This document shows, piece by piece, positions 18,857 through 27,239 of a stretch of DNA of 64,000 bases. Both the position numbers and the translations under genes were made by a program. The stretch covers positions 1,116,001-1,180,000 of the forward strand of contig CALSRM010000003.1 of the NCBI GenBank assembly GCA_943788755.1, written 5' to 3'. Each line of letters starts with the position of its first letter. Within the stretch, counting starts at the first letter, position 1. The notes beneath the pieces were generated by a model that saw only the letters and a list, made by a program, of their open reading frames with translations, made no database searches and was not told the DNA's origin. Source of the stretch: an uncultured Flavobacteriales bacterium. GTDB taxonomy: Bacteria; Bacteroidota; Bacteroidia; Flavobacteriales_D; Parvicellaceae.

Positions 18857-19084
18857 ATGATTCAATCAATACTAGACTATTTCGAAAAACAGTCGTTTGG
18901 AGTTTTTAAATGGTGGGGAGATAAATTGGGAATGAGAGCATCTCGAATTAGATTGTTTTTTATTTATATTTCATTTTTAACATTTGGAAGTCCACTAATA
19001 ATTTATTTAACAATGGCTTTTATCCTTGAGCATAAAGAATTCTTTAGGTTTAAAAAAAGAAGAAAAACGGTTTGGGATTTATAG
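18857..19084 (+). CDS. Small PspC-domain membrane protein
   Basis: 75 aa. The pattern DKLGMRASRIRLFFIYISFLTFGSPLIIYL matches the PspC domain: an N-terminal 'G.R.sR.Rl.Fi..s' segment leading into one hydrophobic span (~32-53), then a basic tail (FRFKKRRKTVWDL). PspC proteins sense or buffer inner-membrane stress in enterobacteria; stand-alone forms in Bacteroidota are uncharacterised. It lies between the DUF2851 gene and the K+ channel gene with gaps of 13 and 12 bases, so co-expression is likely. Confidence 0.8.
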   Translation: MIQSILDYFEKQSFGVFKWWGDKLGMRASRIRLFFIYISFLTFGSPLIIYLTMAFILEHKEFFRFKKRRKTVWDL

Positions 19085-19096
19085 AGAGTTGTAAGT

Positions 19097-20119
19097 ATGT
19101 TATTTAATTTTAAGTTTTTTTCTAGAGTATATTATGCCGTTGTATTACTGGCGTTAATAGTTGTTGGCGGTACTTTAGGGTTTATGGTCGTGGAGGGTTG
19201 GTCGCTTTTAGATTCCTTTTATCAAACAATAATAACCATATCAACGGTTGGTTTTGGAGAGGTGCATGTTCTGTCAGATGCAGGTAAGCTTTTTACAGCA
19301 TTTTTAATTATAACCAGTTTTGGTACCTTTGCTTATGCAATATCTTCGATAACTGCTTATATTGTGAGCGGGGATTATAGAATTTACTTTAAAGATTATA
19401 AAGCATTGAGAGAAATAAATAAATTAAATGGACATGTGATAGTATGTGGCTTTGGAAGGGTAGGTTCCCAAGCTATTGATACCCTAAAAGCACATGGGGA
19501 TGCATTTTTAGTGGTAGAGCAAAACGAAGATGTAATTGAAAGGTTCAGGCAAGATGGGAGTATTCTTTACATGCAAGGAGACGCTACTAATGATGAGTTA
19601 CTGGTGAAGGCTGGGGTAATGAATGCAAAAGCACTTATCACCACCTTGCCGTCGGATTCTGAGAATTTATTTGTTGTATTGTCCGCTAAAGAATTAAATA
19701 AAAAACTTCAAGTAATTTCTAGAGCTTCAAAAAAGGCTTCGGTCAAAAAATTAAAGATTGCCGGAGCAAGCAACGTGATTATGCCCGATTCTTTAGGTGG
19801 TTCTCATATGGCTCAGTTAGTTTCAACACCGGATGTTGTTGAGTTTTTAGATCAAATCTCTATTCAAGGAGAGAATGAAGTTAATTTGGAGGAAATAGAT
19901 TTTCAGGATATTCCAGAAGATTGTAAGTACAAATCTCTGGCAGATTTGAAAAAACAATTTCCTGTTTGTAATATAATAGGATACAAAACCTCAGATGGTA
20001 ATTACGAAATAAACCCTAATGACGAAACCGCAATTGTTCCGGGTAGTAAGTTGTTTGTATTGGGGAACCCCGAACAAATCCAAAGTCTAAATCAGATCTT
20101 TGGTATCATGCAGAAGTAA
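19097..20119 (+). CDS. Two-TM potassium channel with RCK (TrkA-N) domain
   Basis: 340 aa. Two TM helices (~10-30 and ~65-90) flank a pore loop with the selectivity filter TVGFGE at about residues 49-54. A cytosolic RCK domain follows: Rossmann motif CGFGRVGSQA (~116-125), acidic VVEQNED at strand end, then a TrkA-C-like C-terminal lobe (~250-340). This is the layout of MthK- and GsuK-type ligand-gated K+ channels. The filter GFG instead of GYG is common in prokaryotic channels. Its end is separated from the next gene by only seven bases. Confidence 0.92.
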   Translation: MLFNFKFFSRVYYAVVLLALIVVGGTLGFMVVEGWSLLDSFYQTIITISTVGFGEVHVLSDAGKLFTAFLIITSFGTFAYAISSITAYIVSGDYRIYFKDYKALREINKLNGHVIVCGFGRVGSQAIDTLKAHGDAFLVVEQNEDVIERFRQDGSILYMQGDATNDELLVKAGVMNAKALITTLPSDSENLFVVLSAKELNKKLQVISRASKKASVKKLKIAGASNVIMPDSLGGSHMAQLVSTPDVVEFLDQISIQGENEVNLEEIDFQDIPEDCKYKSLADLKKQFPVCNIIGYKTSDGNYEINPNDETAIVPGSKLFVLGNPEQIQSLNQIFGIMQK

Positions 20120-20126
20120 TGTCAAT

Positions 20127-21038
20127 ATGAAAACAGTTTTAATTACCGGCTCGAACGGTTTGTTAGGTCAGAAATTAGTTCAACAACTTCACGCAAAGCC
20201 TAATTACAAGTTAATTGCAACCTCAAAGGGAGCGAATAGGATTAGTTCAATAGCAGGTTTTGTATATGAACAATTAGATATTACTGATGCTGACCAAGTT
20301 AAAAATATATTTACGAAACATCAACCGGATATTTTAATCAATACTGCAGCGATGACTAATGTTGACGATTGTGAGGGTGATAAAAAAGGTTGTTGGGAAA
20401 TGAATGTAAATGCTGTTGAGTATTTACTAGCTGAATCTGAAAAATACGATACGCACCTTATTCACCTATCAACTGATTTTGTTTTTAATGGAGAAAATGG
20501 GCCTTATTCGGAAAGTGATACGCCAGATCCATTAAGTTATTATGGTGAATCAAAATTTGCTTCTGAGAAAGTTCTTCAAAATAGTGAGTATAAAAACTGG
20601 GCAATAGCTAGAACGATTATTGTTTATGGTTTGGTAGAGCAGATGAGTAGGAGTAATATTGTTCTTTGGGCCAAAGGAGCATTGGAAAAAGGTGATCCAA
20701 TCAATGTTGTAGATGATCAGTATCGTTCACCGACATTAGCTGCTGATTTAGCAAAGGGATGTATCCTTATCGCTGATAAACACGCAAAGGGAGTTTATCA
20801 TCTTTCAGGAAAAGATGTAATGAGCATTTTGGAATTAGTGAACCGAGTTGCTGATTTTTTCAATTTAGATAAATCCAGTATCTCTGCGATCAAATCTATT
20901 GCGCTTAATCAAGCTGCTAAAAGGCCTCCTAAGACTGGGTTTGTTTTAGATAAGGCAATAAACGAATTGGGCTATAATCCTGTTTCTTTTGAAGAAGGAC
21001 TAGCGATTGTTTCTCAGGAACTTGAATTGGTGAAATAA
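20127..21038 (+). CDS. rfbD: dTDP-4-dehydrorhamnose reductase-like SDR
   Basis: 303 aa from ATG 20127; a TTG 27 bases upstream would overlap the K+ channel gene and adds no conserved sequence. An extended SDR fold with the NAD(P) motif GSNGLLGQ (~residues 7-14), LSTDFVFNG (~112-120), and the catalytic YxxxK in YYGESK (~138-142). The RmlD pattern HLSTDFVF-NG and late 'YHLSG' segment point to the RfbD/RmlD family, which reduces dTDP-4-keto-rhamnose to dTDP-rhamnose. rfbA/B/C are not nearby, so another sugar or an SAM-synthetase-regulator-like role cannot be excluded. Confidence 0.8.
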   Translation: MKTVLITGSNGLLGQKLVQQLHAKPNYKLIATSKGANRISSIAGFVYEQLDITDADQVKNIFTKHQPDILINTAAMTNVDDCEGDKKGCWEMNVNAVEYLLAESEKYDTHLIHLSTDFVFNGENGPYSESDTPDPLSYYGESKFASEKVLQNSEYKNWAIARTIIVYGLVEQMSRSNIVLWAKGALEKGDPINVVDDQYRSPTLAADLAKGCILIADKHAKGVYHLSGKDVMSILELVNRVADFFNLDKSSISAIKSIALNQAAKRPPKTGFVLDKAINELGYNPVSFEEGLAIVSQELELVK

Positions 21039-21051
21039 ATGTATATTTTTG
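21021..21051 (+). promoter_or_regulatory. Candidate promoter of the sodium:alanine symporter gene
   Basis: CTTG at 21021-21024, 19-base spacer, TATTTTTG at 21044-21051. This places transcription start around 21058 and rules against the upstream TTG at 21049 as the translation start. Confidence 0.6.
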
Positions 21052-21072
21052 TGTGGATTCAAAAAAAATGAA

Positions 21073-23043
21073 ATGAAAAAATTATTATCTCTACTACTAA
21101 TACTGATGCCTACAATTTTGTTTGCGCAAGAAAAAGGTATTGACGAAAAGATTGATGAAGCTTTTGGTGCGTATACGGGTTGGTTTGTCGATCTAATTTT
21201 CTATAGTATTCCTTTTACAGATACGATAAAAGTTCCTTGGGTTTTAATAGTGTTAGTTTTAGGCGCATTGTATTTTACATTGTACTTCAAGCTTATAAAT
21301 TTTAGAGGGTTTTTTACAGCTATTAATATTGTAAAAGGAAAATATGATGAAATTGAATCAGGCGGAGATGATTATGTAGAAGCTTCAGATAGTGTGAGCA
21401 AAGTGGAGGGAGATGCTGTTGATACAATACGTGTTGAACAAAATGAAGATCATCATGGGGAAGTATCGCATTTTCAAGCATTAACCGCCGCTCTTTCTGC
21501 GACAGTAGGTTTGGGTAATATTGCTGGTGTAGCGGTAGCAATTTCAATTGGTGGTCCGGGAGCTACTTTTTGGATGATAATTGCCGGTATAATTGGTATG
21601 GCATCGAAATTTGCTGAGTGTACATTGGGTGTCAAGTATAGGGAAATAGGAGAAGATGGCACCGTGTATGGTGGGCCGATGTACTATTTATCGAAAGGTT
21701 TGAAGGAAAAAGGTTTCTTGAGAGCTGGGCAAATTTTGGCAATTATTTTTGCAATAATGTGTATTGGCGGCTCTTTTGGTGGAGGAAATATGTTTCAATC
21801 GAATCAAGCATTTGCTATGTTAGAAAGTTATTCGCAATCTGAAATTGATTCTACAACTAATCTTCAAGAGGTGCAGGGTAGCCAAGTTTTTTATAGTCAT
21901 TTTGAAAATGAATCGTATACTGTTGATAGAGTTACCGAAGATTCAGTTTTTTTAAATCAATTAAATGTTGAAGAGGATAATTTAGTCGGGTTAACTATAG
22001 AAGATTTTGGAAAAGACTCAATACTCCTCGCTTCAGACATTCAACTTAAAGATTCGATTTCAGAGGCTTGGGTAGGGGAAGAAGTTATCTGTTATAAGCC
22101 ATCCATCTTTAAGGGGGTTGTTAAATCTGTGGGGGACTCGGTAGTTATTGAGAGAGGAGATAAGTCAATGGTCGTTGCGCAAAATAATTTTATTGGAAAT
22201 TCTAAGACATCTCCTTTGAGTGGTAGTGGATGGATTTTTGGTTTAATTATGTCAATATTGGTTGGAATAGTAATTATAGGGGGGATCAAAAAAATAGCAA
22301 GTGTCACAGATAAGATTGTTCCATTTATGGTTGTTATTTATGTTGTTTCTGCGCTTACAATATTAGGAATTCATTATGCTGAGATACCAGGTGCATTTGG
22401 TCAGATTTTTTCAGGCGCATTTACAGGTTTGGGGATTGCTGGTGGATTCTTCGGAGTTTTGGTGCAGGGATTCAGAAGGGCGGCATTTTCAAATGAAGCT
22501 GGGATAGGTTCTGCTTCTATAGCGCATGCTGCTGTAAAGACTAAGTATGCTGCAAGTGAAGGTTTGGTGGCTTTATTGGAGCCTTTTATTGATACTGTTT
22601 TAGTTTGTACAATGACAGCTCTTGTTCTTGTTATTAGTAATGGAAATGGAGATATAATGACATATGGGCAAGAAGTAACTCAAGGAGTAGAGGTAACTTC
22701 TAGGGCTTTCTCCGCTTCTATTTCTTGGTTTCCAATAGTATTGACTATCGCGGTAATATTATTTGCATTTTCTACTATGATTTCATGGTCTTACTATGGG
22801 TATCAAGCTTGGTCATATTTGTTTGGAAGGTCAAAAAGAGTAGAGTATATATATAAAGGTTTATTCTGTTTATTTGTTATTGTTGGAGCTGCGTCACAAT
22901 TAGGTTCTGTAATTGGCTTTTCTGATGCAATGATTTTTGCTATGTTAGTTCCAAACATGATTGGATTATTTATTCTGGCTCCAAAAGTGAGAGATGAACT
23001 TAAAAAATTTATGGATAAGATAAAAACGGTTACAGGGAAGTAA
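21073..23043 (+). CDS. Sodium:alanine/glycine symporter, AGCS family, with extra hydrophilic inserts
   Basis: 656 aa from ATG 21073 (a TTG at 21049 lies inside the predicted promoter). The AGCS core is clear: ATVGLGNIAGVAVAISIGGPGATFWM (~138-163), GGPMYYLSKGL, GGGNMFQSNQAF, and FRRAAFSNEAGIGSASIAHAAVKT (~470-493). It imports alanine or glycine with Na+ across the inner membrane. It is longer than the usual 450-550 aa. The N-terminus looks like a signal peptide (MKKLLSLLLILMPTILFAQ), and two acidic inserts lie at ~90-130 and ~253-380, the second between GNMFQ and the next helix. The inserts probably face the periplasm. Confidence 0.9.
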   Translation: MKKLLSLLLILMPTILFAQEKGIDEKIDEAFGAYTGWFVDLIFYSIPFTDTIKVPWVLIVLVLGALYFTLYFKLINFRGFFTAINIVKGKYDEIESGGDDYVEASDSVSKVEGDAVDTIRVEQNEDHHGEVSHFQALTAALSATVGLGNIAGVAVAISIGGPGATFWMIIAGIIGMASKFAECTLGVKYREIGEDGTVYGGPMYYLSKGLKEKGFLRAGQILAIIFAIMCIGGSFGGGNMFQSNQAFAMLESYSQSEIDSTTNLQEVQGSQVFYSHFENESYTVDRVTEDSVFLNQLNVEEDNLVGLTIEDFGKDSILLASDIQLKDSISEAWVGEEVICYKPSIFKGVVKSVGDSVVIERGDKSMVVAQNNFIGNSKTSPLSGSGWIFGLIMSILVGIVIIGGIKKIASVTDKIVPFMVVIYVVSALTILGIHYAEIPGAFGQIFSGAFTGLGIAGGFFGVLVQGFRRAAFSNEAGIGSASIAHAAVKTKYAASEGLVALLEPFIDTVLVCTMTALVLVISNGNGDIMTYGQEVTQGVEVTSRAFSASISWFPIVLTIAVILFAFSTMISWSYYGYQAWSYLFGRSKRVEYIYKGLFCLFVIVGAASQLGSVIGFSDAMIFAMLVPNMIGLFILAPKVRDELKKFMDKIKTVTGK

Positions 23044-23096
23044 TTTTTTTATAAAAGCATATAGCAATCTCAGGTTTTGTAAAGCTGCAATTAGCT

Positions 23097-24245
23097 ATGA
23101 AAAACAAACTAAAAGATTTTTTCAATTACTCTAGTTCTGAACGAAAGGGTTCCATAGCTTTAATTGTGTTATTGGCATTGGCCTCGTCTGGCTATTGGTT
23201 AATTGATGTATTTAAAAGTTCTTCAAAAGTAGAATATGTTAATCTATCGGAAGAGATTAAATCTTTAACTAAAATTGATAATAGTCTACATCAAGAAGTT
23301 AAGGAAATCCAATATTTTGAGTTTAACCCAAATGAAATTAATGAAGAATCATGGATGTTGTTAGGTTTTTCCGAAAAACAAACCCAGTCTATTATTAAGT
23401 ATAGAGAAAAAGGCGGATTTTTTTACAAAAAAGAAGATTTGAAGAGGTTGTATGTTGTTGATGACTCTTTATATATTTTGTTGGAGCCATACATAGTTCT
23501 AGAAGTTAAGTCAAAACCAAAATCAAATTATTCTGCAGACAAATGTTACTTTGTTAAATTAACTGAAGACACTATTCCTGTTTATGATGGTTTTTCTGAA
23601 TTGGAGAAAGTTGTCTGTAATAAAAAGAACGGCATTTACTCCTATTATATAGGGGGTTTTGCCAGTGTCGAAAGTGCAAAAGAAGGTCAGGTGCAAGCTG
23701 CTCCGCTCGGTTTTAATACGACTGAAGTAAAACTTCTGTCGTGTGATTTTGGTTTTGTGATTAATAAGAGCAAAACTGACAATACATATAAAAAGAATGA
23801 GTTTGGTAAAGGCAATATTACTTCTTTGAAGTCCGAATTAAATAATTTTAAAGTGAAAATAAATGCTGCAGACACTACAGGTTTTAAATCTCTCAAAGGG
23901 ATTGGGTCTTATTATTCCAATAAAATTGTAAAATACCGGTCGGCATTAGGAGGTTTTACGAGTGTTGAACAGTTAAAAGAGGTTTATGGCATTCTTCCAG
24001 AGGTGATAGATCAAAATGTAAATAGATTAATTCTTGATTCAGTAAATATTGTTAAAATTAATATAAATACTTGTGAAACAGCTGATTTGAAGAAACATCC
24101 TTATATAAGTTGGAATATAGCGAACTCTATAGTTCAAATAAGGAAAAGTCGAGAGGCATACAAAACCATCGAAGAAATAAAGAAATCTGATTTGGTAAAT
24201 GATGAAATATACCGTAAAATTGCACTCTATTTAAAAACAGAGTAA
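23097..24245 (+). CDS. Membrane-anchored helix-hairpin-helix (ComEA-like) protein with SPOR-like insert
   Basis: 382 aa. The N-terminus is cytoplasmic (NYSSSERKG), followed by a TM helix at ~19-36. Three HhH units follow: ~80-135 (FEFNPNEINEESWMLLGFS), ~258-310 (KINAADTTGFKSLKGIGSYYSNKIVKYR) and ~320-380 (KININTCETADLKKHPYIS). HhH pairs of this type bind double-stranded DNA in ComEA competence proteins. Between units 1 and 2 (~140-250) lies a segment with 'YSYYIGGFASVESAKEGQVQAAPLGF', which resembles a SPOR peptidoglycan-binding fold. Several Bacteroidota encode such HhH proteins without a known role in DNA uptake. Monocistronic or co-transcribed with the symporter (53-base gap). Confidence 0.75.
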   Translation: MKNKLKDFFNYSSSERKGSIALIVLLALASSGYWLIDVFKSSSKVEYVNLSEEIKSLTKIDNSLHQEVKEIQYFEFNPNEINEESWMLLGFSEKQTQSIIKYREKGGFFYKKEDLKRLYVVDDSLYILLEPYIVLEVKSKPKSNYSADKCYFVKLTEDTIPVYDGFSELEKVVCNKKNGIYSYYIGGFASVESAKEGQVQAAPLGFNTTEVKLLSCDFGFVINKSKTDNTYKKNEFGKGNITSLKSELNNFKVKINAADTTGFKSLKGIGSYYSNKIVKYRSALGGFTSVEQLKEVYGILPEVIDQNVNRLILDSVNIVKININTCETADLKKHPYISWNIANSIVQIRKSREAYKTIEEIKKSDLVNDEIYRKIALYLKTE

Positions 24246-24303
24246 CAGATTCTATGATGAATAGACGCTAAAGTTGTTAGACTAATAAAGAGTTCAAAGT
24301 AAA

Positions 24304-24834
24304 ATGTCAATATCAGAAAGAGTAGATAAGGCTATTCGAACTATTCCAGATTTTCCTAAAAAAGGGGTAATGTTTAAAGACATTACACCCATTTTAGAGG
24401 ACGCAAATTTATCTTCTGATATAGTTGATGAATTAGTGAAACAATGCGAAGGTGTAAGAGTTGATGTGGTTGCAGGAGTGGAGAGCAGGGGGTTTTTATT
24501 TGGGTTTTCATTGGCAATGAAATTAGGCGTACCCTTTATATTGATTCGTAAAAAAGGAAAGTTACCGGCAAAAACAATTTCTCATAAATACGATTTGGAA
24601 TATGGTTCTGCAGAAATTGAAATGCATGTTGACTCTATAGAAAAAGGGATGCATGTTTTAATTCATGATGATTTATTGGCTACGGGCGGAACTGCAGCTG
24701 CTGCAGCAGAATTAATCAAAAAAAGTGAAGGCCAGGTGTCAGGGTTTTCTTTCGTAGTAGAATTAGAGTTTTTAAAAGGAAAAGAAGCATTAAATAAATA
24801 TGCTGAATTTAATAAGAGTATAGTTAATTATTAA
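24304..24834 (+). CDS. apt: Adenine phosphoribosyltransferase
   Basis: 176 aa, standard APRT size. Salvages adenine plus PRPP to AMP. Family elements: IPDFPKKGVMFKDITPIL at ~14-31, VAGVESRGFLFG (~56-67) which contacts the purine, the flexible lid around RKKGKLP, and the PRPP loop VLIHDDLLATGGTAAAA (~118-134). Followed 22 bases later by an acyl-CoA dehydrogenase gene. Confidence 0.97.
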   Translation: MSISERVDKAIRTIPDFPKKGVMFKDITPILEDANLSSDIVDELVKQCEGVRVDVVAGVESRGFLFGFSLAMKLGVPFILIRKKGKLPAKTISHKYDLEYGSAEIEMHVDSIEKGMHVLIHDDLLATGGTAAAAAELIKKSEGQVSGFSFVVELEFLKGKEALNKYAEFNKSIVNY

Positions 24835-24856
24835 TAGATAAAGTAATAAGAGTAAC

Positions 24857-25999
24857 ATGAATTTCGATCTTTCAGAAAATGAATTAATGATACAGCAGAT
24901 GGTAAAAGATTTTGCTGAAAAAGAGATTAGACCAAATATCATGAAATGGGATGAATCACAGGAATTTCCGGTTGATTTGTTTAAAAAAGCAGGAGAGTTA
25001 GGTTTGATGGGGGTGTTGGTTCCTTCTGAATATGGTGGGAGTGGATTTGGTTATAACGAATACATTATGGTGATTCGTCAAATTTCAAAGGTTTGTGGAT
25101 CAATTGGATTGTCTGTAGCTGCACATAATTCTTTATGCACGAACCATATCTTGAAATTTGGAAATGAAGACCAAAAGAAAAAGTGGTTACCAAAATTAGC
25201 TACTGCAGAATGGATTGGTGCTTGGGGTCTAACAGAGCCTGGTACTGGGTCGGATGCTGGGAGAATGAAATGCGTTGCTAAGCAAGATGGAGATCACTGG
25301 GTAATTAACGGTTCAAAAAATTTTATTACCCATGGTAAATCGGGAGATTGTATTGTAGTAATTGTTCGTACCGGTGAACTTTTAGACTCAAGAGGAATGA
25401 CAGCTTTTGTTGTAGAAAGAGGAACTGAAGGATTTAAAGCTGGCAAGAAAGAGGATAAGTTGGGGATGCGTGCTTCGGAAACCGCTGAAGTTATTTTTGA
25501 AAACTGTCGTGTGCACAAAGATAATATGTTGGGAGCTGAAGGAGAGGGGTTTATTCAAGCAATGAAAATATTGGATGGAGGAAGAATCTCAATTGGTGCA
25601 CTAGCTTTGGGTATTGCTGAAGGAGCCTTAAATGCTGCGATTAATTATTCTAAAGAACGAGAGCAGTTTGGAAAATCTATCTCTTCATTCCAGGGAATTT
25701 CTTTTAAGCTGGCGGATATGGCAACTGAAACAGAAGCTTCAAGATTATTATTATATCAGGCTGCGGATAAGTTAATGAAAGGTGAAAATGTAAATAAACT
25801 TTCTGCAATGGCTAAATATAAAGCTTCGGAGGTTGGAGTTACCGTTTCAACTGAAGCAATACAAATTTTTGGGGGTTATGGATATATAAAGGAGTTTCCA
25901 GTAGAGAAATTCTTTAGAGATTCTAAATTGTGCACTATTGGAGAAGGTACTTCAGAGATTCAAAAATTGGTTATTTCAAGAGATTTATTGAAGGATTGA
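24857..25999 (+). CDS. Acyl-CoA dehydrogenase
   Basis: 380 aa, complete ACAD fold. FAD-dependent alpha,beta-dehydrogenation of acyl-CoA in fatty-acid or branched-chain amino-acid breakdown. Recognised motifs: WGLTEPGTGSDAG (~128-140), FITHGKSGD, LGMRASETAEV, REQFGKSISSFQ (~270-281) and the C-terminal GEGTSEIQ, where Glu363 is the catalytic-base position of short/medium-chain enzymes. Chain-length preference cannot be told from the sequence. No ETF or thiolase gene nearby; it follows apt closely but the two are functionally unrelated. Confidence 0.95.
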   Translation: MNFDLSENELMIQQMVKDFAEKEIRPNIMKWDESQEFPVDLFKKAGELGLMGVLVPSEYGGSGFGYNEYIMVIRQISKVCGSIGLSVAAHNSLCTNHILKFGNEDQKKKWLPKLATAEWIGAWGLTEPGTGSDAGRMKCVAKQDGDHWVINGSKNFITHGKSGDCIVVIVRTGELLDSRGMTAFVVERGTEGFKAGKKEDKLGMRASETAEVIFENCRVHKDNMLGAEGEGFIQAMKILDGGRISIGALALGIAEGALNAAINYSKEREQFGKSISSFQGISFKLADMATETEASRLLLYQAADKLMKGENVNKLSAMAKYKASEVGVTVSTEAIQIFGGYGYIKEFPVEKFFRDSKLCTIGEGTSEIQKLVISRDLLKD

Positions 26000-26008
26000 G
26001 ATTAAAGT

Positions 26009-26038
26009 TTTGATAAAAAGGAAATTCTATTATCTTTG
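26009..26038 (+). promoter_or_regulatory. Promoter of rpsU
   Basis: TTTG at 26009-26012, 18-base spacer, TATCTTTG at 26031-26038. Full match in both boxes to the Bacteroidota sigma-A consensus. The rpsU ATG is 53 bases downstream of the -7 box. Confidence 0.75.
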
Positions 26039-26091
26039 CAGTCCGTTTTGAGAGAATAAGCGAAATTTTAAGAAAAGTAAATTATTAAGAT

Positions 26092-26280
26092 ATGTTACAA
26101 ATACCTGTAAAAGAAGGAGAAAACATCGAGAGAGCACTTAAAAAGTACAAGAAGAAATTTGATCGTACAGGTGTTTTAAAACAACTAAGAAAGCGAAAGC
26201 AGTTTATTAAACCTTCAGTTGAGAGAAGAGCTGAGGTAATAAAAGCGGTTTACGTTGAAAATATGTTTAGAGAAGACTAA
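26092..26280 (+). CDS. rpsU: Small ribosomal subunit protein bS21
   Basis: 62 aa, basic and helical. Family pattern: IPVKEGENIERALKKYKKKFDRTGVLKQLR. It sits on the 30S platform close to the 3' end of 16S rRNA. Tyr54 (within KAVYVEN) is present; in Flavobacterium johnsoniae ribosomes this residue was reported to help sequester the anti-Shine-Dalgarno sequence together with bS6 and bS18. No AGGAGG-like sequence precedes the ATG. It has its own promoter and terminator and is thus transcribed alone. Confidence 0.95.
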   Translation: MLQIPVKEGENIERALKKYKKKFDRTGVLKQLRKRKQFIKPSVERRAEVIKAVYVENMFRED

Positions 26281-26305
26281 CATTTTTTAAATACATACGT
26301 ATTAA

Positions 26306-26337
26306 GGGAGCATTGATGTCAATGCTCCCTTTTTTTT
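26306..26337 (+). terminator. Terminator after rpsU
   Basis: GGGAGCATTG at 26306-26315 pairs perfectly with CAATGCTCCC at 26320-26329 around a 4-base loop, followed by eight T. Strong intrinsic terminator. It covers the upstream TTG/ATG codons (26313 onward) that would otherwise extend the recombinase ORF. Confidence 0.92.
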
Positions 26338-26345
26338 GTTTAAAA

Positions 26346-27221
26346 ATGTCTATGGTGAATAAGTTTTTAGAATATCTTGAATTTGAAAAAAGGTATTCTA
26401 AGCATACAATAGTTTCTTATAAAACGGATTTGCTGCAGTTCGATGTCTATTTGTCTGTTCTTTTTGAAGTTGGTATTGAAGAGGCTACTCATGTTATGAT
26501 TCGTTCATGGATGGTTACCTTAGTGGAGAGCGGAATTAGTTCTCGAACAATTAATCGAAAAAAAAGTACATTACAAGTTTTTTACAAGTATTTAAAGGCA
26601 AAAGTTTTGATTGAGGAAAGTCCAATGCAAAAAGTTGTGGCGCCTAAAGTAGAAAAAAGATTGCCGCATTATGTTAAGAGGCAAGATATGGAATCTTTAT
26701 TTTCCGAAGTTGAATTTACTAATGATTTTTCTGGGTCGAGAGATAGGTTAATTTTGGAATTATTCTATAGTACAGGAATGAGACTATCGGAACTAGTGGA
26801 ACTCAAAGAAGGGAGTGTTCTTGAAGATTCAATAAAGGTAGTAGGTAAAAGAAATAAAGAGAGAATGATTCCTATTACTGGTGTTATGCGGGGAAAAATT
26901 ATTGACTACATTCGTTTTAAACGAAATGACTTTCCTGGAAGTACTCAAAGTTTATTTGTAACAGATAAAGGTGAAAAACTATATCAAAAGTTTGTTTATA
27001 GAAAAGTAAAGCATTACCTTAGTTTAGTTACGAGTCAAAGTAAGAAGAGTCCACATGTATTGCGGCATACGTTTGCCACGCATATGTTGGATAATGGAGC
27101 TGAGCTAAATGGGATAAAAGAGATGCTTGGGCATGCCAGTCTTTCTGCAACTCAGGTTTATACGCACAACTCAATAGAGAAATTAAAAAATGTATATAAA
27201 CAAGCTCATCCAAGGAGCTAA
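26346..27221 (+). CDS. Tyrosine recombinase XerC/XerD
   Basis: 291 aa from ATG 26346; the frame is open further upstream, but that part is the rpsU terminator. The N-terminal SAM-like core-binding domain (~1-95) begins FLEYLEFEKRYSKHTIVSYKTDL. The catalytic domain carries Arg in TGMRLSEL (~146), HVLRHTFATH (His ~236, Arg ~239), LGHASLSATQVYTH with His ~262 and nucleophile Tyr ~271. Size and motif spacing are those of the housekeeping XerC/D that resolve chromosome dimers at dif. XerC and XerD cannot be told apart here. Followed by hpf 18 bases later; no att sites or phage genes are around. Confidence 0.93.
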   Translation: MSMVNKFLEYLEFEKRYSKHTIVSYKTDLLQFDVYLSVLFEVGIEEATHVMIRSWMVTLVESGISSRTINRKKSTLQVFYKYLKAKVLIEESPMQKVVAPKVEKRLPHYVKRQDMESLFSEVEFTNDFSGSRDRLILELFYSTGMRLSELVELKEGSVLEDSIKVVGKRNKERMIPITGVMRGKIIDYIRFKRNDFPGSTQSLFVTDKGEKLYQKFVYRKVKHYLSLVTSQSKKSPHVLRHTFATHMLDNGAELNGIKEMLGHASLSATQVYTHNSIEKLKNVYKQAHPRS

Positions 27222-27239
27222 AATTAAAATTTAAATATT

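Noticed and set aside
26313-26345. Longer start for the Xer recombinase
   Set aside because: This part is the rpsU terminator stem and T-run.
26346-27221. Phage or integron integrase
   Set aside because: Size, motif spacing and housekeeping neighbours fit chromosomal XerC/D; no attachment sites or phage genes around it.
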